DNA of 64,000 bases, from NCBI RefSeq assembly GCF_014639075.1, contig NZ_BMFS01000005.1, positions 1 through 64,000 of the forward strand, given 5' to 3'. The translations under genes and the position numbers were made by a program. Below are positions 42,596 to 51,900 of this stretch, piece after piece. The first letter of the stretch is position 1; each line of letters starts with the position of its first letter. The DNA is from Glycocaulis albus (GTDB lineage: Bacteria; Pseudomonadota; Alphaproteobacteria; Caulobacterales; Maricaulaceae). The notes beneath the pieces were generated by a model. The model did not search any database. It was given only the letters and a program-made list of their open reading frames with translations, and was not told where the DNA came from.

Positions 42596-43567
42596 ATGGC
42601 CCCGCTGGATTACGCCCCGACCCACCTGTCCACGACAGCCGTACGCAGCCGCCCGATGCGCGCGGTCCTGCTGGGCTGCGGCACGGTAGGCAATGCCCTC
42701 ACGGCGCGCCTGCCGCACGGCGTGGCGATCGATGCGATTGCGGTGAGGCGCTGGCGTGATCTGGGAAAGGGCACCGTACGGGTGCTCGACAGCCTTGATG
42801 CCGCGCTGGACCTTGCCCCTGATCTGGTCATCGAGGCCCTGCCGGGCTGCGCAGGCGCAGAGCGCGCACTGGAACGCGCTGTTGAGGCGGGCGCGCATGT
42901 GGTTTCGGCCAACAAGGCCGTGATCGCGCGCCGCCCGGACCTTGAACGCGCCGCGAAGGCCAGAGGCCGCGCCTTTCTTTACAGCGCAGCCGTCGGCGGC
43001 GGCGTGCCGGTGCTGGAGACGATTGGCGCGCTTAACGCGCGCGGACGCGAGATCACTACGGTAAAGGGTGTATTCAACGGCACGTCCAATTTCGTGCTGG
43101 ACCGTCTGGCCAAGGGCGAGACGCTCGATAATTCCGTCCGGGCTGCACAGGATGCAGGCTTTGCCGAAGCCGATCCCAGTGCCGATCTGGATGGTGATGA
43201 TGCAGCCGCCAAGCTGGTCCTGACCGCGCGCACCGCCTGGGGCATCGATGTCGACCCGGCCAGCATTGCCCGCCAGTCCATCCGTGACCTGGCCCCGGGC
43301 TTCGCAGCGAAGGCGGCGCGCGAGGGTTTGCGTATCCGCCAGGTGGGACGTCTAGCCCGGTCAGGGGGCGGCGTGCATGCCGCGGTGCGTCTCGAAGCGG
43401 TGGGCGCCGACAGCGTGTTTTACCGTGTGGAGCGCGAAGGCAATGGTGTTGTCATCGCCTTGAAAGATGCGCCGGGCGTCATCCTCACCGGCAAGGGCGC
43501 GGGCGGCACGCCTACCGCTGCGAGTATGGCCGGGGACATTGCCCGCCTGGTAGCGGAACACGGCTGA
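42596..43567 (+). CDS. hom: Homoserine dehydrogenase, short form lacking the ACT domain
   Basis: 323 residues from the ATG at 42596. The NAD(P)-binding fold (RAVLLGCGTVGNAL, near 22-36) is followed by SANKAVIA with Lys107, the catalytic region AAVGGGVPV, GVFNGTSNFVLDRL, AGFAEADPSADLDGDDAAAKL, and a C-terminal GGTPTAASMAGDI. It reduces aspartate semialdehyde to homoserine. The usual alphaproteobacterial enzyme has about 430 residues with a C-terminal ACT domain for threonine feedback; that domain is missing here. The operon setting (SAM-II riboswitch, metX, metB) suggests a dedicated methionine branch enzyme. metX starts one base before the stop ends (TGATG). Confidence 0.9.
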   Translation: MAPLDYAPTHLSTTAVRSRPMRAVLLGCGTVGNALTARLPHGVAIDAIAVRRWRDLGKGTVRVLDSLDAALDLAPDLVIEALPGCAGAERALERAVEAGAHVVSANKAVIARRPDLERAAKARGRAFLYSAAVGGGVPVLETIGALNARGREITTVKGVFNGTSNFVLDRLAKGETLDNSVRAAQDAGFAEADPSADLDGDDAAAKLVLTARTAWGIDVDPASIARQSIRDLAPGFAAKAAREGLRIRQVGRLARSGGGVHAAVRLEAVGADSVFYRVEREGNGVVIALKDAPGVILTGKGAGGTPTAASMAGDIARLVAEHG

Positions 43568-44529
43568 TGCCGGCGGCCGTGTCCGCCACATCGGCGGGGG
43601 AGGGGAGCGCCGAACCGGCCTGTCCCTTCCCGATCCATGACCATATCACGACGCTGGAGCTCGATTGCGGCAGCTTTGTCACGGCGAAGGCCCGTGTCTA
43701 CGGCCCTGTTGGCGCGCCGGGCATTATCGTGCTGGGCGGGATTTCCGCGCACCGCTTCCTGCTGGGTGATCACGCCGACCGGGCAAGCTGGTGGCCGGGC
43801 ATCGCCGGGCCGGGCCTGGCGCTTGACCCGCTGCGCCATCAGCTGCTGGCCTTCGATTTTCTCGCCGGGGAGGTGCGCCCCTTTCCGCGCGTCGAGGATC
43901 AGGCCAGAGCCCTGCTCGCGCTTGCCGATGCGGCCGGGTTTGAAACCTTCCAGATTGTCGGCGCGTCTTATGGCGGCACAATCGCGCTGGCGCTGGCGGC
44001 CCTGGCGCCGGAGCGGGTGACCGGGCTGCATGTGCTGTGCGCAGCGGCCTGTCCCCATCCGATGACCACGGCGCTTCGCGCCATTCAGCGCGATATTGTC
44101 GAGTTCGCGCTGGCGCGCGGCGACGGGGCAGGCGGGGTGGATCTCGCCCGGCGCCTGGCCATGACGACCTATCGCACGCCGGACGAGTTCAAGGCGCGCT
44201 TTTCCGGCCCCGCGCCAGGTTCGTGTGATGCAGCCGGTGTGGAAGCCTATCTCGCCGCCCGCGGCGCGGACTATGCCGCCCATACAAGCCCGCAGCGCTT
44301 TCTGGCGCTATCGCGCTCCATGGATGCGGCGCGGATCGATCCGGCGTCCATCCGCGCGCCTTTGCGCCTTTTTGCGGTGGAGGAGGACCGGCTGGTGCCG
44401 GCCAGCGATGTGGCCGCGCTGGCGAATGCCATACCGGGCGCGGCGCTCACGCGCATATCGAGCCTTTACGGCCATGACGCGTTCCTGAAGGAGGTAGAGG
44501 CGGTGACACGCTTTCTGGAGGCGATATGA
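43567..44529 (+). CDS. metX: Homoserine O-acyltransferase of the MetX alpha/beta-hydrolase family
   Basis: 320 residues. Nucleophile elbow GASYGG with Ser134, acid Asp274 (EEDRLVP) and His303 (YGHDAFLKE), the MetX triad. The position between hom and metB points to homoserine acylation. It is shorter than typical MetX (about 370 residues), mainly at the lid and N-terminus, so the acyl donor (acetyl- or succinyl-CoA) cannot be assigned; the partner being a cystathionine gamma-synthase-type enzyme would fit either. It overlaps hom by one base and metB by four (ATGA). Confidence 0.85.
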   Translation: MPAAVSATSAGEGSAEPACPFPIHDHITTLELDCGSFVTAKARVYGPVGAPGIIVLGGISAHRFLLGDHADRASWWPGIAGPGLALDPLRHQLLAFDFLAGEVRPFPRVEDQARALLALADAAGFETFQIVGASYGGTIALALAALAPERVTGLHVLCAAACPHPMTTALRAIQRDIVEFALARGDGAGGVDLARRLAMTTYRTPDEFKARFSGPAPGSCDAAGVEAYLAARGADYAAHTSPQRFLALSRSMDAARIDPASIRAPLRLFAVEEDRLVPASDVAALANAIPGAALTRISSLYGHDAFLKEVEAVTRFLEAI

Positions 44530-45683
44530 GCCGGGACCGGACACGCGAAGGCCTCGCGACCCGCGCGGCGCGCGCCGGGATCAATGCCGATCCCGGCCAT
44601 GGCGGCATCGTTGCGCCCATCAATCTGGCCGCGACCTATCTGCGGGAGGATCCGGCTGTTCCCGGCCCGTTCGATTATGCGCGCACGCATAATCCGGGGC
44701 GCGCCGTGCTGGCAGACGCGATTGCCGGGTTGGAAGGCGCAAGCGGCGCCTGCCTGACAGCCTCAGGCATGGCCGCGATCGATCTTGTCCTGAACCTGCT
44801 GCCCGCAGGCGCGCGCATCGTCGCGGCGCATGATTGCTATGGCGGCACGCAGCGCCTGTTAAACGCCCGCGCGCCCCAGCGCGGCTTCGAGATTGTCTAT
44901 GCCGATGCCACGGACCTGACCGCGCTGGAAGCGGCGCTGCAGCCCGGCGCGGCGCTGCTGTTTCTGGAAACGCCGTCCAATCCGCGCCTGCGCATTACCC
45001 ATATCGAGGCCGCCAGCGCGCTCGGCTGCAAGGCCGGCGCCATTGTGGCGGTGGACAATACCGTGCTGTCACCGGCCATACAGCGTCCGCTGGAGCTGGG
45101 GGCAGACATCTCGGTCAGTTCGCTGACCAAGATCATCAATGGCCATTCCGACATGGTGGGCGGGGTGGTCTCTGCGCGCGATCCGGCGTTGCTGGATGAC
45201 CTTGCCTGGTGGCTCAACGCCTCGGGTACAGGGCTCGGCCCGTTTGACGCGTTTCTCGCCACGCGCGGCCTTCGTACACTGCCGTTGAGGGCAAAGGCGC
45301 AGTCAGATGCCGCGCTGGAGCTCGCCACACGGCTTTCCGGCGACCGGCGTGTAGAGCGTGTGGATTATCCGGGTCTCACAGGACATCCCGGCCACGCGCT
45401 TGCCGCGCGCCAGCAGGCGGGGCTGTTCGGACCCCTGCTGAGCCTTGAGGTGAAAGGCGATCCACGCAGCTTTCTTGAGGGGCTGGAACTGTTCACGCTG
45501 GCGCAATCGCTTGGCGGGGCGGAGAGCCTCGTCTCGGTTCCTGCGCTGATGACCCATGCGGCGATGACGCCTGAGGCGCGCACGCACGCCGGAATCAGCG
45601 ATTCGCTGGTGCGCCTGTCGGTGGGACTGGAGGATGTGGACGATCTCTGGCGCGATATTGATACCGCGCTGGCGCGCCTCTAG
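44526..45683 (+). CDS. metB: Cystathionine gamma-synthase-type PLP enzyme
   Basis: 385 residues, Cys/Met-metabolism PLP family: LTASGMAAIDLVL, VAAHDCYGGTQRLL, LFLETPSNPRLRI, VDNTVLSPAIQRPLELGADISVSSLTK with PLP-binding Lys202, GHSDMVGGVV. It joins acylated homoserine with cysteine to give cystathionine, or with sulfide to give homocysteine; the family does not separate cleanly by eye. It is the last gene of the methionine operon. Its TAG overlaps the stop of the convergent outer-membrane protein gene inside CTAG. Confidence 0.88.
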   Translation: MSRDRTREGLATRAARAGINADPGHGGIVAPINLAATYLREDPAVPGPFDYARTHNPGRAVLADAIAGLEGASGACLTASGMAAIDLVLNLLPAGARIVAAHDCYGGTQRLLNARAPQRGFEIVYADATDLTALEAALQPGAALLFLETPSNPRLRITHIEAASALGCKAGAIVAVDNTVLSPAIQRPLELGADISVSSLTKIINGHSDMVGGVVSARDPALLDDLAWWLNASGTGLGPFDAFLATRGLRTLPLRAKAQSDAALELATRLSGDRRVERVDYPGLTGHPGHALAARQQAGLFGPLLSLEVKGDPRSFLEGLELFTLAQSLGGAESLVSVPALMTHAAMTPEARTHAGISDSLVRLSVGLEDVDDLWRDIDTALARL

Positions 45684-46591
45684 CGCCGCCAGGTCAGCGA
45701 GAAGGCCGCGAAGTCCTCAGACGTGTCCCAGGACTGGGTCGGCAGGGACCAGCTTGTCTCGCGGCGCACATAGGCCAGCGACACATCAATGCCCTGCACG
45801 CGCATGGCAAGGCCGGCCTGCTGGTCGCCCACCATGGCGTAGGGCTGAAGCGTGAGGGTTTCCCGCAAGGACCGTTCACCGCCCGGACGGTAGATCAGCG
45901 CCTGCCGGTCCGCGCCGGCAAAGAACCACCAGCCGCCACTAGCGGCATGTTCGCTGCCAACATACTGGCCGACACGCACCGTGGCGCCGAACTCTGTTGC
46001 CGAGCCCGAATCGCCGAAGCTGAGTCCGGCGCGCGGGCGAAGGCCCATATCCAGCTCGCCATCACCGCCCGCACTGTCAAACCGGCCCTCATACCGCAGG
46101 GCGACCGCGCGGCCGCGTGCGCGGCTGGCGGAGAATCGCCAGGCCGGCATGTCCAGCCCGGATGGTGACAGGGCGGCGGTCACCCAGTCGGGTTCCTCGG
46201 CATCGAACATGGCTACGCGCAATTCGCTGCCTGCCGCGCTGCGGGCAATCACCGTCTGCGGCGCATGGAAAGCGCCGAAGCTCTGGCGCAATTCGCGGGT
46301 TTCGGTGGAGGCAAGGCCTGACGTTGCAATCGTGGCGGCATCACGCGTCCCATAGGGGGCCGCCATCGTCTCGCCCCGGTCCATGGACAGGCGCATGGAT
46401 GGCAGCGGCCCGGCCGAGAGCTCTTCCAGCAGCGGTTCGACTATCATGGCATTGGTATCGGCAAGCGAGGCCTGCTGCGCGTGGGCAGCTGGCCCACCGG
46501 CTGCGAGTCCGGCACCGGCAAAAGCCACAAGACCGGCAAGGCAGTGTGCTCCTGCGGTCAAACGCCCTGCAATGTGCTTCGCGGTGGTCAC
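45680..46591 (-). CDS. Predicted outer-membrane beta-barrel protein, unknown function
   Basis: 303 residues from a GTG at 46589-46591 that has GGGGAG seven bases upstream; it then begins with a long signal peptide ending GGPAAHAQ. The body is rich in alternating hydrophobic and polar strands with frequent Gly, Trp and Tyr (GGWWFFAGADRQALIYRPGG, VSLAYVRRETSWSLP) and ends in an aromatic-containing strand, FAAFSLTWRR. The region GGWWFFAGADRQALIY faintly recalls DUF2219/LpxR lipid A deacylases, but the catalytic N-terminal motif is not seen. It overlaps the metB stop by 4 bp. Confidence 0.65.
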   Translation of the reverse strand: MTTAKHIAGRLTAGAHCLAGLVAFAGAGLAAGGPAAHAQQASLADTNAMIVEPLLEELSAGPLPSMRLSMDRGETMAAPYGTRDAATIATSGLASTETRELRQSFGAFHAPQTVIARSAAGSELRVAMFDAEEPDWVTAALSPSGLDMPAWRFSASRARGRAVALRYEGRFDSAGGDGELDMGLRPRAGLSFGDSGSATEFGATVRVGQYVGSEHAASGGWWFFAGADRQALIYRPGGERSLRETLTLQPYAMVGDQQAGLAMRVQGIDVSLAYVRRETSWSLPTQSWDTSEDFAAFSLTWRR

Positions 46592-46722
46592 GATGGCGCT
46601 CCCCAGTGCCGGTTTCGTCACCTGAATAAACACCCCTGAGCCTAACATGTTCCCCGAGGCTGTGCGTCTAAAATCGCTCAAACGCCATTAACCGGGGATT
46701 AAGGCGATGCAACCTTGCAACG

Positions 46723-46751
46723 AAAAAGGGGAGGCGCGCAGCCTCCCCTTT
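46723..46751. terminator. Intrinsic terminator of nrdA
   Basis: An 11-bp perfect stem (AAAGGGGAGGC at 46725-46735 with GCCTCCCCTTT at 46741-46751) and a 5-nt loop. Read leftward it is followed by TTTTT. It lies 25 bp after the nrdA stop. Confidence 0.9.
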
Positions 46752-46776
46752 GGCAACCCTCTTATCTACCCGTGCC

Positions 46777-48657
46777 TTACTGGCAAGCGAGACATTCCTC
46801 ATACTCGGTCTTGGCGGCTGCCTGCATGGAGCTTTCCATGTCATCCTTGCCCTCGGTACCGGCAAAGGCGGTGCGCTGGACCGATTTGGAGCGGCAATAG
46901 TAGAGCGACTTGATGCCCCGCTCCCATGCCGTCCAGTGCAGCATGTGCAGATCCCATTTATCGACATTGCCGGGCAGGAAGATGTTCAGCGATTGTGCCT
47001 GGCAGATATAGGGCGTGCGGTCCGCAGCGTGTTCGATCACCCAGCGCTGGTCCAGCTCGAACGCGGTCTTGAACACGTCCTTTTCGTCCTGCGTCAGCGC
47101 ATCAAGATGCTGCACCGAGCCTTCGTGCTCCAGGATCGAGTTCCAGGTGTGAGGTGTGTTGATGCCCTTCTCGTCGAGGATCTTTTCCAGATACGGGTTC
47201 TTCACCGTGAACGAGCCTGACAGCGTCTTGTGCGTGTAGACATTGGCCGGGATCGGCTCGATGCCGGCGCTCGTCCCGCCACAAATGATCGAGATCGACG
47301 CTGTCGGCGCAATGGCCAGCTTGTGCGAGAAGCGCGCCTTGACGCCGCTTTCGGCCGCATCCGGGCAGGCGCCCCGCTCTTCGGCAAGTTTCACCGAGGC
47401 CCGGTCCGCACCCTGCCGCAAATGCTTGAACAGCTTCCGGTTCCAGCTCGCCGCCATCGCCGACTCAAACGGGATGTTGAGCGATTGCAGGAAGGAGTGG
47501 AAACCCATCAGGCCAAGACCGACAGACCGCTCGCGCCAGGCCGAATAGGTCGCCCGGTCCATCTCGTCGGGTGCCCGGTCGATGAAGTCCTGCAGCACAT
47601 TGTCGAGGAAGCGGAACAGATCCTCGATGAAGAGCGGATCGTCCTTCCATTCGAGGAATTTCTCCGCATTCACGGAAGACAGGCAGCACACGGCAGTGCG
47701 GTCGCGGCCCAGATGATCCACGCCGGTCGGCAGCATGATCTCCGAGCACAGATTGGACTGGCGCACTTTCAGGCCGAGCTTCTTCTGGAACATCGGCAGG
47801 GCGTTGTTCACCGTGTCGGCATAGATGATGTAGGGCTCGCCGGTCTGCAGGCGCAGTTCCAGGATTTTCTGCCAGAGCTTGCGCGCCGAGATGGACTTCA
47901 CCACCTCGCCCGATTTCGGCGAGATCAGCGGGAAGTCCGCATCTTCGCGCACGGCGACCATGAACTCGTCAGTGATGTTCAGGCCGTGATGGAGATTGAG
48001 GCTCTTGCGGTTGAAATCGCCCGACGGTTTGCGGATTTCCAGAAACTCTTCGATTTCCGGATGGTGGATGTCGAGATAGACCGCCGCCGAGCCCCGGCGC
48101 AGCGAGCCCTGCGAGATCGCAAGGGTGAGCGAATCCATCACGCGGATGAAGGGAATGATGCCGGAGGTCTGCCCGTTCTGGCCGACCTTCTCGCCGATCG
48201 AGCGTACATGGCCCCAATAGGTGCCGATGCCGCCGCCATTGGAGGCCAGCCACACATTCTCCGTCCAGGTCGCCACGATATCGTCCAGCGAATCGCCCAC
48301 AGAATTGAGGAAGCAGGAAATCGGCAGGCCGCGCTCCGCACCGCCATTGGACAGCACTGGCGTGGCCGGCATGAACCACAGGCGCGACATGTAGTCGTAA
48401 AGGCGCTGCGCGTGGGCGGTGTCATCGGCATAGGCGGTGGCCGCGCGCGCGAACATGTCCTGATAGCTTTCACCGGGCAGGAGATAGCGGTCGACCAGCG
48501 TCTTCTTGCCGAAATCGGTGAGAAGTGCGTCGCGGGACGGATCGGTCTTCACGCTCTCCACAAGGCGCAGCGTGACAGCCTTGGGCTTGCCGCGTCGCGA
48601 GCGCACGGGTCCTTGCGCTGCGGTGCCGGAGATCGGGCTAGAGTCAAACGGCGTCAT
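46777..48657 (-). CDS. nrdA: Ribonucleoside-diphosphate reductase large subunit, class Ia-like, without ATP-cone
   Basis: 626 residues. Catalytic cysteines are visible: Cys of PISCFLNS, then SNLCSEI (radical Cys with Asn and Glu), then TAVCCLSSVN. The C-terminus ends YEECLACQ, the CxxC pair that reduces the active site. The usual N-terminal ATP-cone (about 90 residues) is absent, so overall activity is probably not dATP-inhibited in the standard way. It makes dNTPs with NrdB, whose gene is not adjacent or in this window. Paired NrdR boxes lie upstream, and a strong terminator follows the gene. Confidence 0.93.
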   Translation of the reverse strand: MTPFDSSPISGTAAQGPVRSRRGKPKAVTLRLVESVKTDPSRDALLTDFGKKTLVDRYLLPGESYQDMFARAATAYADDTAHAQRLYDYMSRLWFMPATPVLSNGGAERGLPISCFLNSVGDSLDDIVATWTENVWLASNGGGIGTYWGHVRSIGEKVGQNGQTSGIIPFIRVMDSLTLAISQGSLRRGSAAVYLDIHHPEIEEFLEIRKPSGDFNRKSLNLHHGLNITDEFMVAVREDADFPLISPKSGEVVKSISARKLWQKILELRLQTGEPYIIYADTVNNALPMFQKKLGLKVRQSNLCSEIMLPTGVDHLGRDRTAVCCLSSVNAEKFLEWKDDPLFIEDLFRFLDNVLQDFIDRAPDEMDRATYSAWRERSVGLGLMGFHSFLQSLNIPFESAMAASWNRKLFKHLRQGADRASVKLAEERGACPDAAESGVKARFSHKLAIAPTASISIICGGTSAGIEPIPANVYTHKTLSGSFTVKNPYLEKILDEKGINTPHTWNSILEHEGSVQHLDALTQDEKDVFKTAFELDQRWVIEHAADRTPYICQAQSLNIFLPGNVDKWDLHMLHWTAWERGIKSLYYCRSKSVQRTAFAGTEGKDDMESSMQAAAKTEYEECLACQ

Positions 48658-48732
48658 GGTCCAAACCGCTCCTTCGTGCAGGGCGCAAAAATCCTGGGCG
48701 CTGGGCAGATGAGTGCGCGCCGCCTTAACAAA

Positions 48733-48781
48733 ACCTATACATGCTGTGTGGCTTCCCCCGGAAACCGCAACATATAGTGCT
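48733..48781 (-). promoter_or_regulatory. Pair of NrdR boxes upstream of nrdA
   Basis: On the minus strand, CACTATATGTTG (48768-48779) and CACAGCATGTATAG (48735-48748) both resemble the NrdR palindrome ACACTATATATTGTGT. Their starts are exactly 31 bp apart, three helical turns, as in known NrdR-controlled promoters. They lie 76-124 bp upstream of the nrdA ATG. NrdR, the ATP-cone repressor, would shut the gene down when dATP is high, which would compensate for the missing ATP-cone in NrdA. Confidence 0.75.
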
Positions 48782-48834
48782 AAGGGTCTCGGCCAGCGTC
48801 AACGGCCCAAACACGCTTCAGCCCAACTTTTTGG

Positions 48835-48849
48835 TTAATGAAGCCTTAC
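48835..48849. promoter_or_regulatory. CtrA-like half-matched site upstream of nrdA
   Basis: TTAA-N7-TTAC is one base off the CtrA full site TTAA-N7-TTAA. It lies 178 bp upstream of nrdA, with a GACTC (GANTC) site about 20 bp further. nrdA is cell-cycle controlled in Caulobacter, so this is plausible, but one mismatch and the distance leave it weak. Confidence 0.3.
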
Positions 48850-48934
48850 CACAGACCGCTCCGCATCCGGACTCTTTAACGCTTTCGGGGCTGTAGCCCT
48901 GCTGTCATTAAATGTGGAAAGTCCGCTGGCAGGT

Positions 48935-51900
48935 TCAACCCAGATTCAGGAGTTCGGGATCACCCCCCTGGGCGGCGATGTTGATCGTCACCACGCGCTC
49001 TGCGGCGAAGCGGTAGAGATAGTGCGGTCCCCCGGCTTTCGGGCCGGTTCCGGAAAGGCCTTCTCCGCCGAATGGCTGCACGCCGACGACCGCGCCGGTC
49101 ATGTTGCGGTTCACGTAGGTATTGCCCGCCGGAACCGCCTCGCGCACCGAATCAAGGAATCGCTGGAGACGCGAATGCACGCCCAGTGTCAGCCCGTACC
49201 CCTTGCCCGCTAGCTGGGCGGCGAGCTTTGGCAGATCGGCGCGCTTGTAGCGGATGACATGCAGGATCGGCCCGAAGACCTCGCGGTCGGCGGTGTCCAG
49301 CGAGGGCAGCTCCACCAGCAGGGGCGCAAAATAATGCCCCTGCGCTTTCAGTTCATCGCTCAGCGGCGCGCGGTGGAGGATTGTCGCCTCGCGCTCCATG
49401 CGGCTCTCATGGTCGGTCAACATGGCGAAGGCCTCGTCATCAATGACCGGGCCGACATCGGTTGCCGGATCGGCCGGATCGCCAAGCGTCAGAGCGTCCA
49501 TCGCCCCTTTCAGGGCTTCGATCAGCCCGTCCGAGGTCTCGCGCGGAAGGAACAGGACGCGCAGCGCCGAACAGCGCTGTCCGGCTGAACCGAAGGCGGA
49601 GAGAATCGCATCGTCCACGACCTGCTCTTTCAGCGCTGAGGTGTCGACGAACATGGCGTTGAGCCCGCCCGTCTCCGCGACAAGCGGCAGGATCGCCCCG
49701 TTTCGCTCTGCCAGCGTGCGGTTGATGATCCGGGCAACATCCGTGGAGCCGGTGAAGGCGACGCCGGAAAGAAGCTCGTGCGAGGTCATCATCGCGCCGA
49801 CCTTGCCGTCTCCGGGCACCAGTTGCAGCACATCCTTGGGCAGGCCCGCCTTCTGGAAGAGCTTCACGGCCTCGAACGCGACCAGCGGTGTCTGTTCGGC
49901 CGGTTTGGCCACGACCGTGTTGCCCGCCGCCAGCGCGGCAGCAATCTGGCCGGTAAAGATGGCGAGCGGAAAGTTCCAAGGGCTGATACAGGTAAAGACG
50001 CCCCGCCCGCACAGCTCGAGATGGTTGGTTTCGCCTGCCGGCCCGGGCATGCGGTCGGCATGGCTGAACTTGGTCTCGGCTTCCGCCGCGTAATAGCGCA
50101 GGAAATCGACCGCTTCGCGTACCTCGGCAACACCATCATTAAGCGTCTTGCCGGCTTCGCGCGTCAGGATCGCCATGAAGCGGGCGGTATCGGCCTCCAG
50201 CGCATCGGCGAGCTTTCGCAGGACTGCCGCGCGTGCCGCACCGCCCTGCCGGTCCCATGCGTCGAACGCCTTGTGGGCGGCCGCAAAGGCGGCATCGACC
50301 ATGCTTTCGTCGGCCTCGGTGATTTTGCTGACAATCACTGAGGAATCGGCAGGGCTTGCCTGCTCGCGGGCCGTGCCGGTCTTAACCTTGCCGGAAATGA
50401 CCGGACCGCAGGCATGGGGCATGGCCTTGTCGAACCGGGCCTGAGCGTCCGCCAGGGCTCTGCGCACGGCTTTCTGCGAGAGGTCCACGCCCGCCGCATT
50501 CTGCCTGTGCGGGCCATAGAGCCGCGGCGGGGCGGGAATGAAAGGGTGGCGGTCCATGCTGTCTGCGCCCTCGAACGGTCCGCGCGCCACATCGGCAGCC
50601 GGAACATCCGGGTCGAGGAAGGAATGGACGAAGGAGGTGTTGGCGCCATTCTCCAGAAGGCGGCGCACCAGATAGGGCAGAAGGTCTTCATGGCTGCCCA
50701 CGGGCGCATAGACGCGCACCGGGCGCAGCGTGAACGCGCTGGCGGCAGCCAGATAAAGGGGCTCGCCCATGCCGTGCAGGCGCTGGAACTCGTAGGCGTC
50801 ATTGTCCAGCTCGGCGGCGATCTCGCGCACGGCACACAGCGAATGCGCGTTATGGGTGGCAAACTGGGGATAGATCGTGTCCGGCTCACCCAGCAGGGCG
50901 CGCGCGCAGGCGAGATAATTCAGGTCGGTCGCCGATTTGGTGGTCCAGACCGGAAAATCCGGCCAGCCATTCATCTGGGAGAACTTAACTTCTGTGTCCC
51001 AGTAGGCACCCTTCACGAGGCGCACCATCAGACGCCGCCCGCTCGCCCGGCCGAGCTCGGCAAGCTTGCCGATCACCGCATGGGCGCGCTTCTGGTAGGC
51101 CTGCAAGGCGAGGCCCAGACCATTCCATCCGGCAAGCGAAGGCTCATGCGCCAGCCGCTCCAGCATCATCAGCTGCAGGACGAGACGGTCCGATTCCTCC
51201 GCATCGAGGCAGAAGCCGATATCGGCCGCCTTGGCCGCCTCAGCCTGCTCGAGCACTTTGGGATAAAGCTCGCGCCAGAGCGCATCCAGCTTGAAGATAT
51301 TATAGCGCGGGTGCAGCGCCGAGAGCTTCACCGAGACGCCGTCCACGGCCTCCACCGGCCCCTCCTGGCGGGCCTTGGCCACGGCGGCAATCGCCTCCAT
51401 GTAACGGGTGTGATAGCGCGCCGCGTCAGCGTGCGTGCGCGCGCCTTCACCCAGCATGTCAAACGAGAAGAGCGGATGGTGCCCTTCAGGTACTTTCCAC
51501 GCATGACCGCGCTTTATCGCCCCGCCAATCGTGCGGCCCAGCACGAATTGCTCGCCCAGAATGCGCATGGCCTGGCGTGTGGCGGTGCGGATCACCGGCT
51601 CGCCGACCCGGCCGGCGATATTGCGGAAATAGGCGCCGGGATCCTTTCGCGCCGCTGGATCCACATCCATCAGCGAGCCTGACAGCATCAGGCCTAGCGT
51701 GGAGGCGTTGACCAGCCAGTTTTCCGACTTCCACGCATGTTCGCCCCAGGCGCCCGATCCGATCTTTTCGGCGATCAGCGCGTCAGCGGTCTTGGCGTCC
51801 GGCACGCGAAGCAGCGCTTCGGCCAGACACATGAGGGCGAGCCCTTCCTTGTTGGACAGGCCAAATTCCTGAAGGAAGGACTCCATGAGGCCGGTGCGGT

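Noticed and set aside
47230-48777. Long open frame of over 500 codons on the plus strand across nrdA
   Set aside because: It is the antisense shadow of nrdA in GC-rich DNA. The translation has no recognisable domain, and nrdA has all catalytic motifs, a terminator and upstream boxes.
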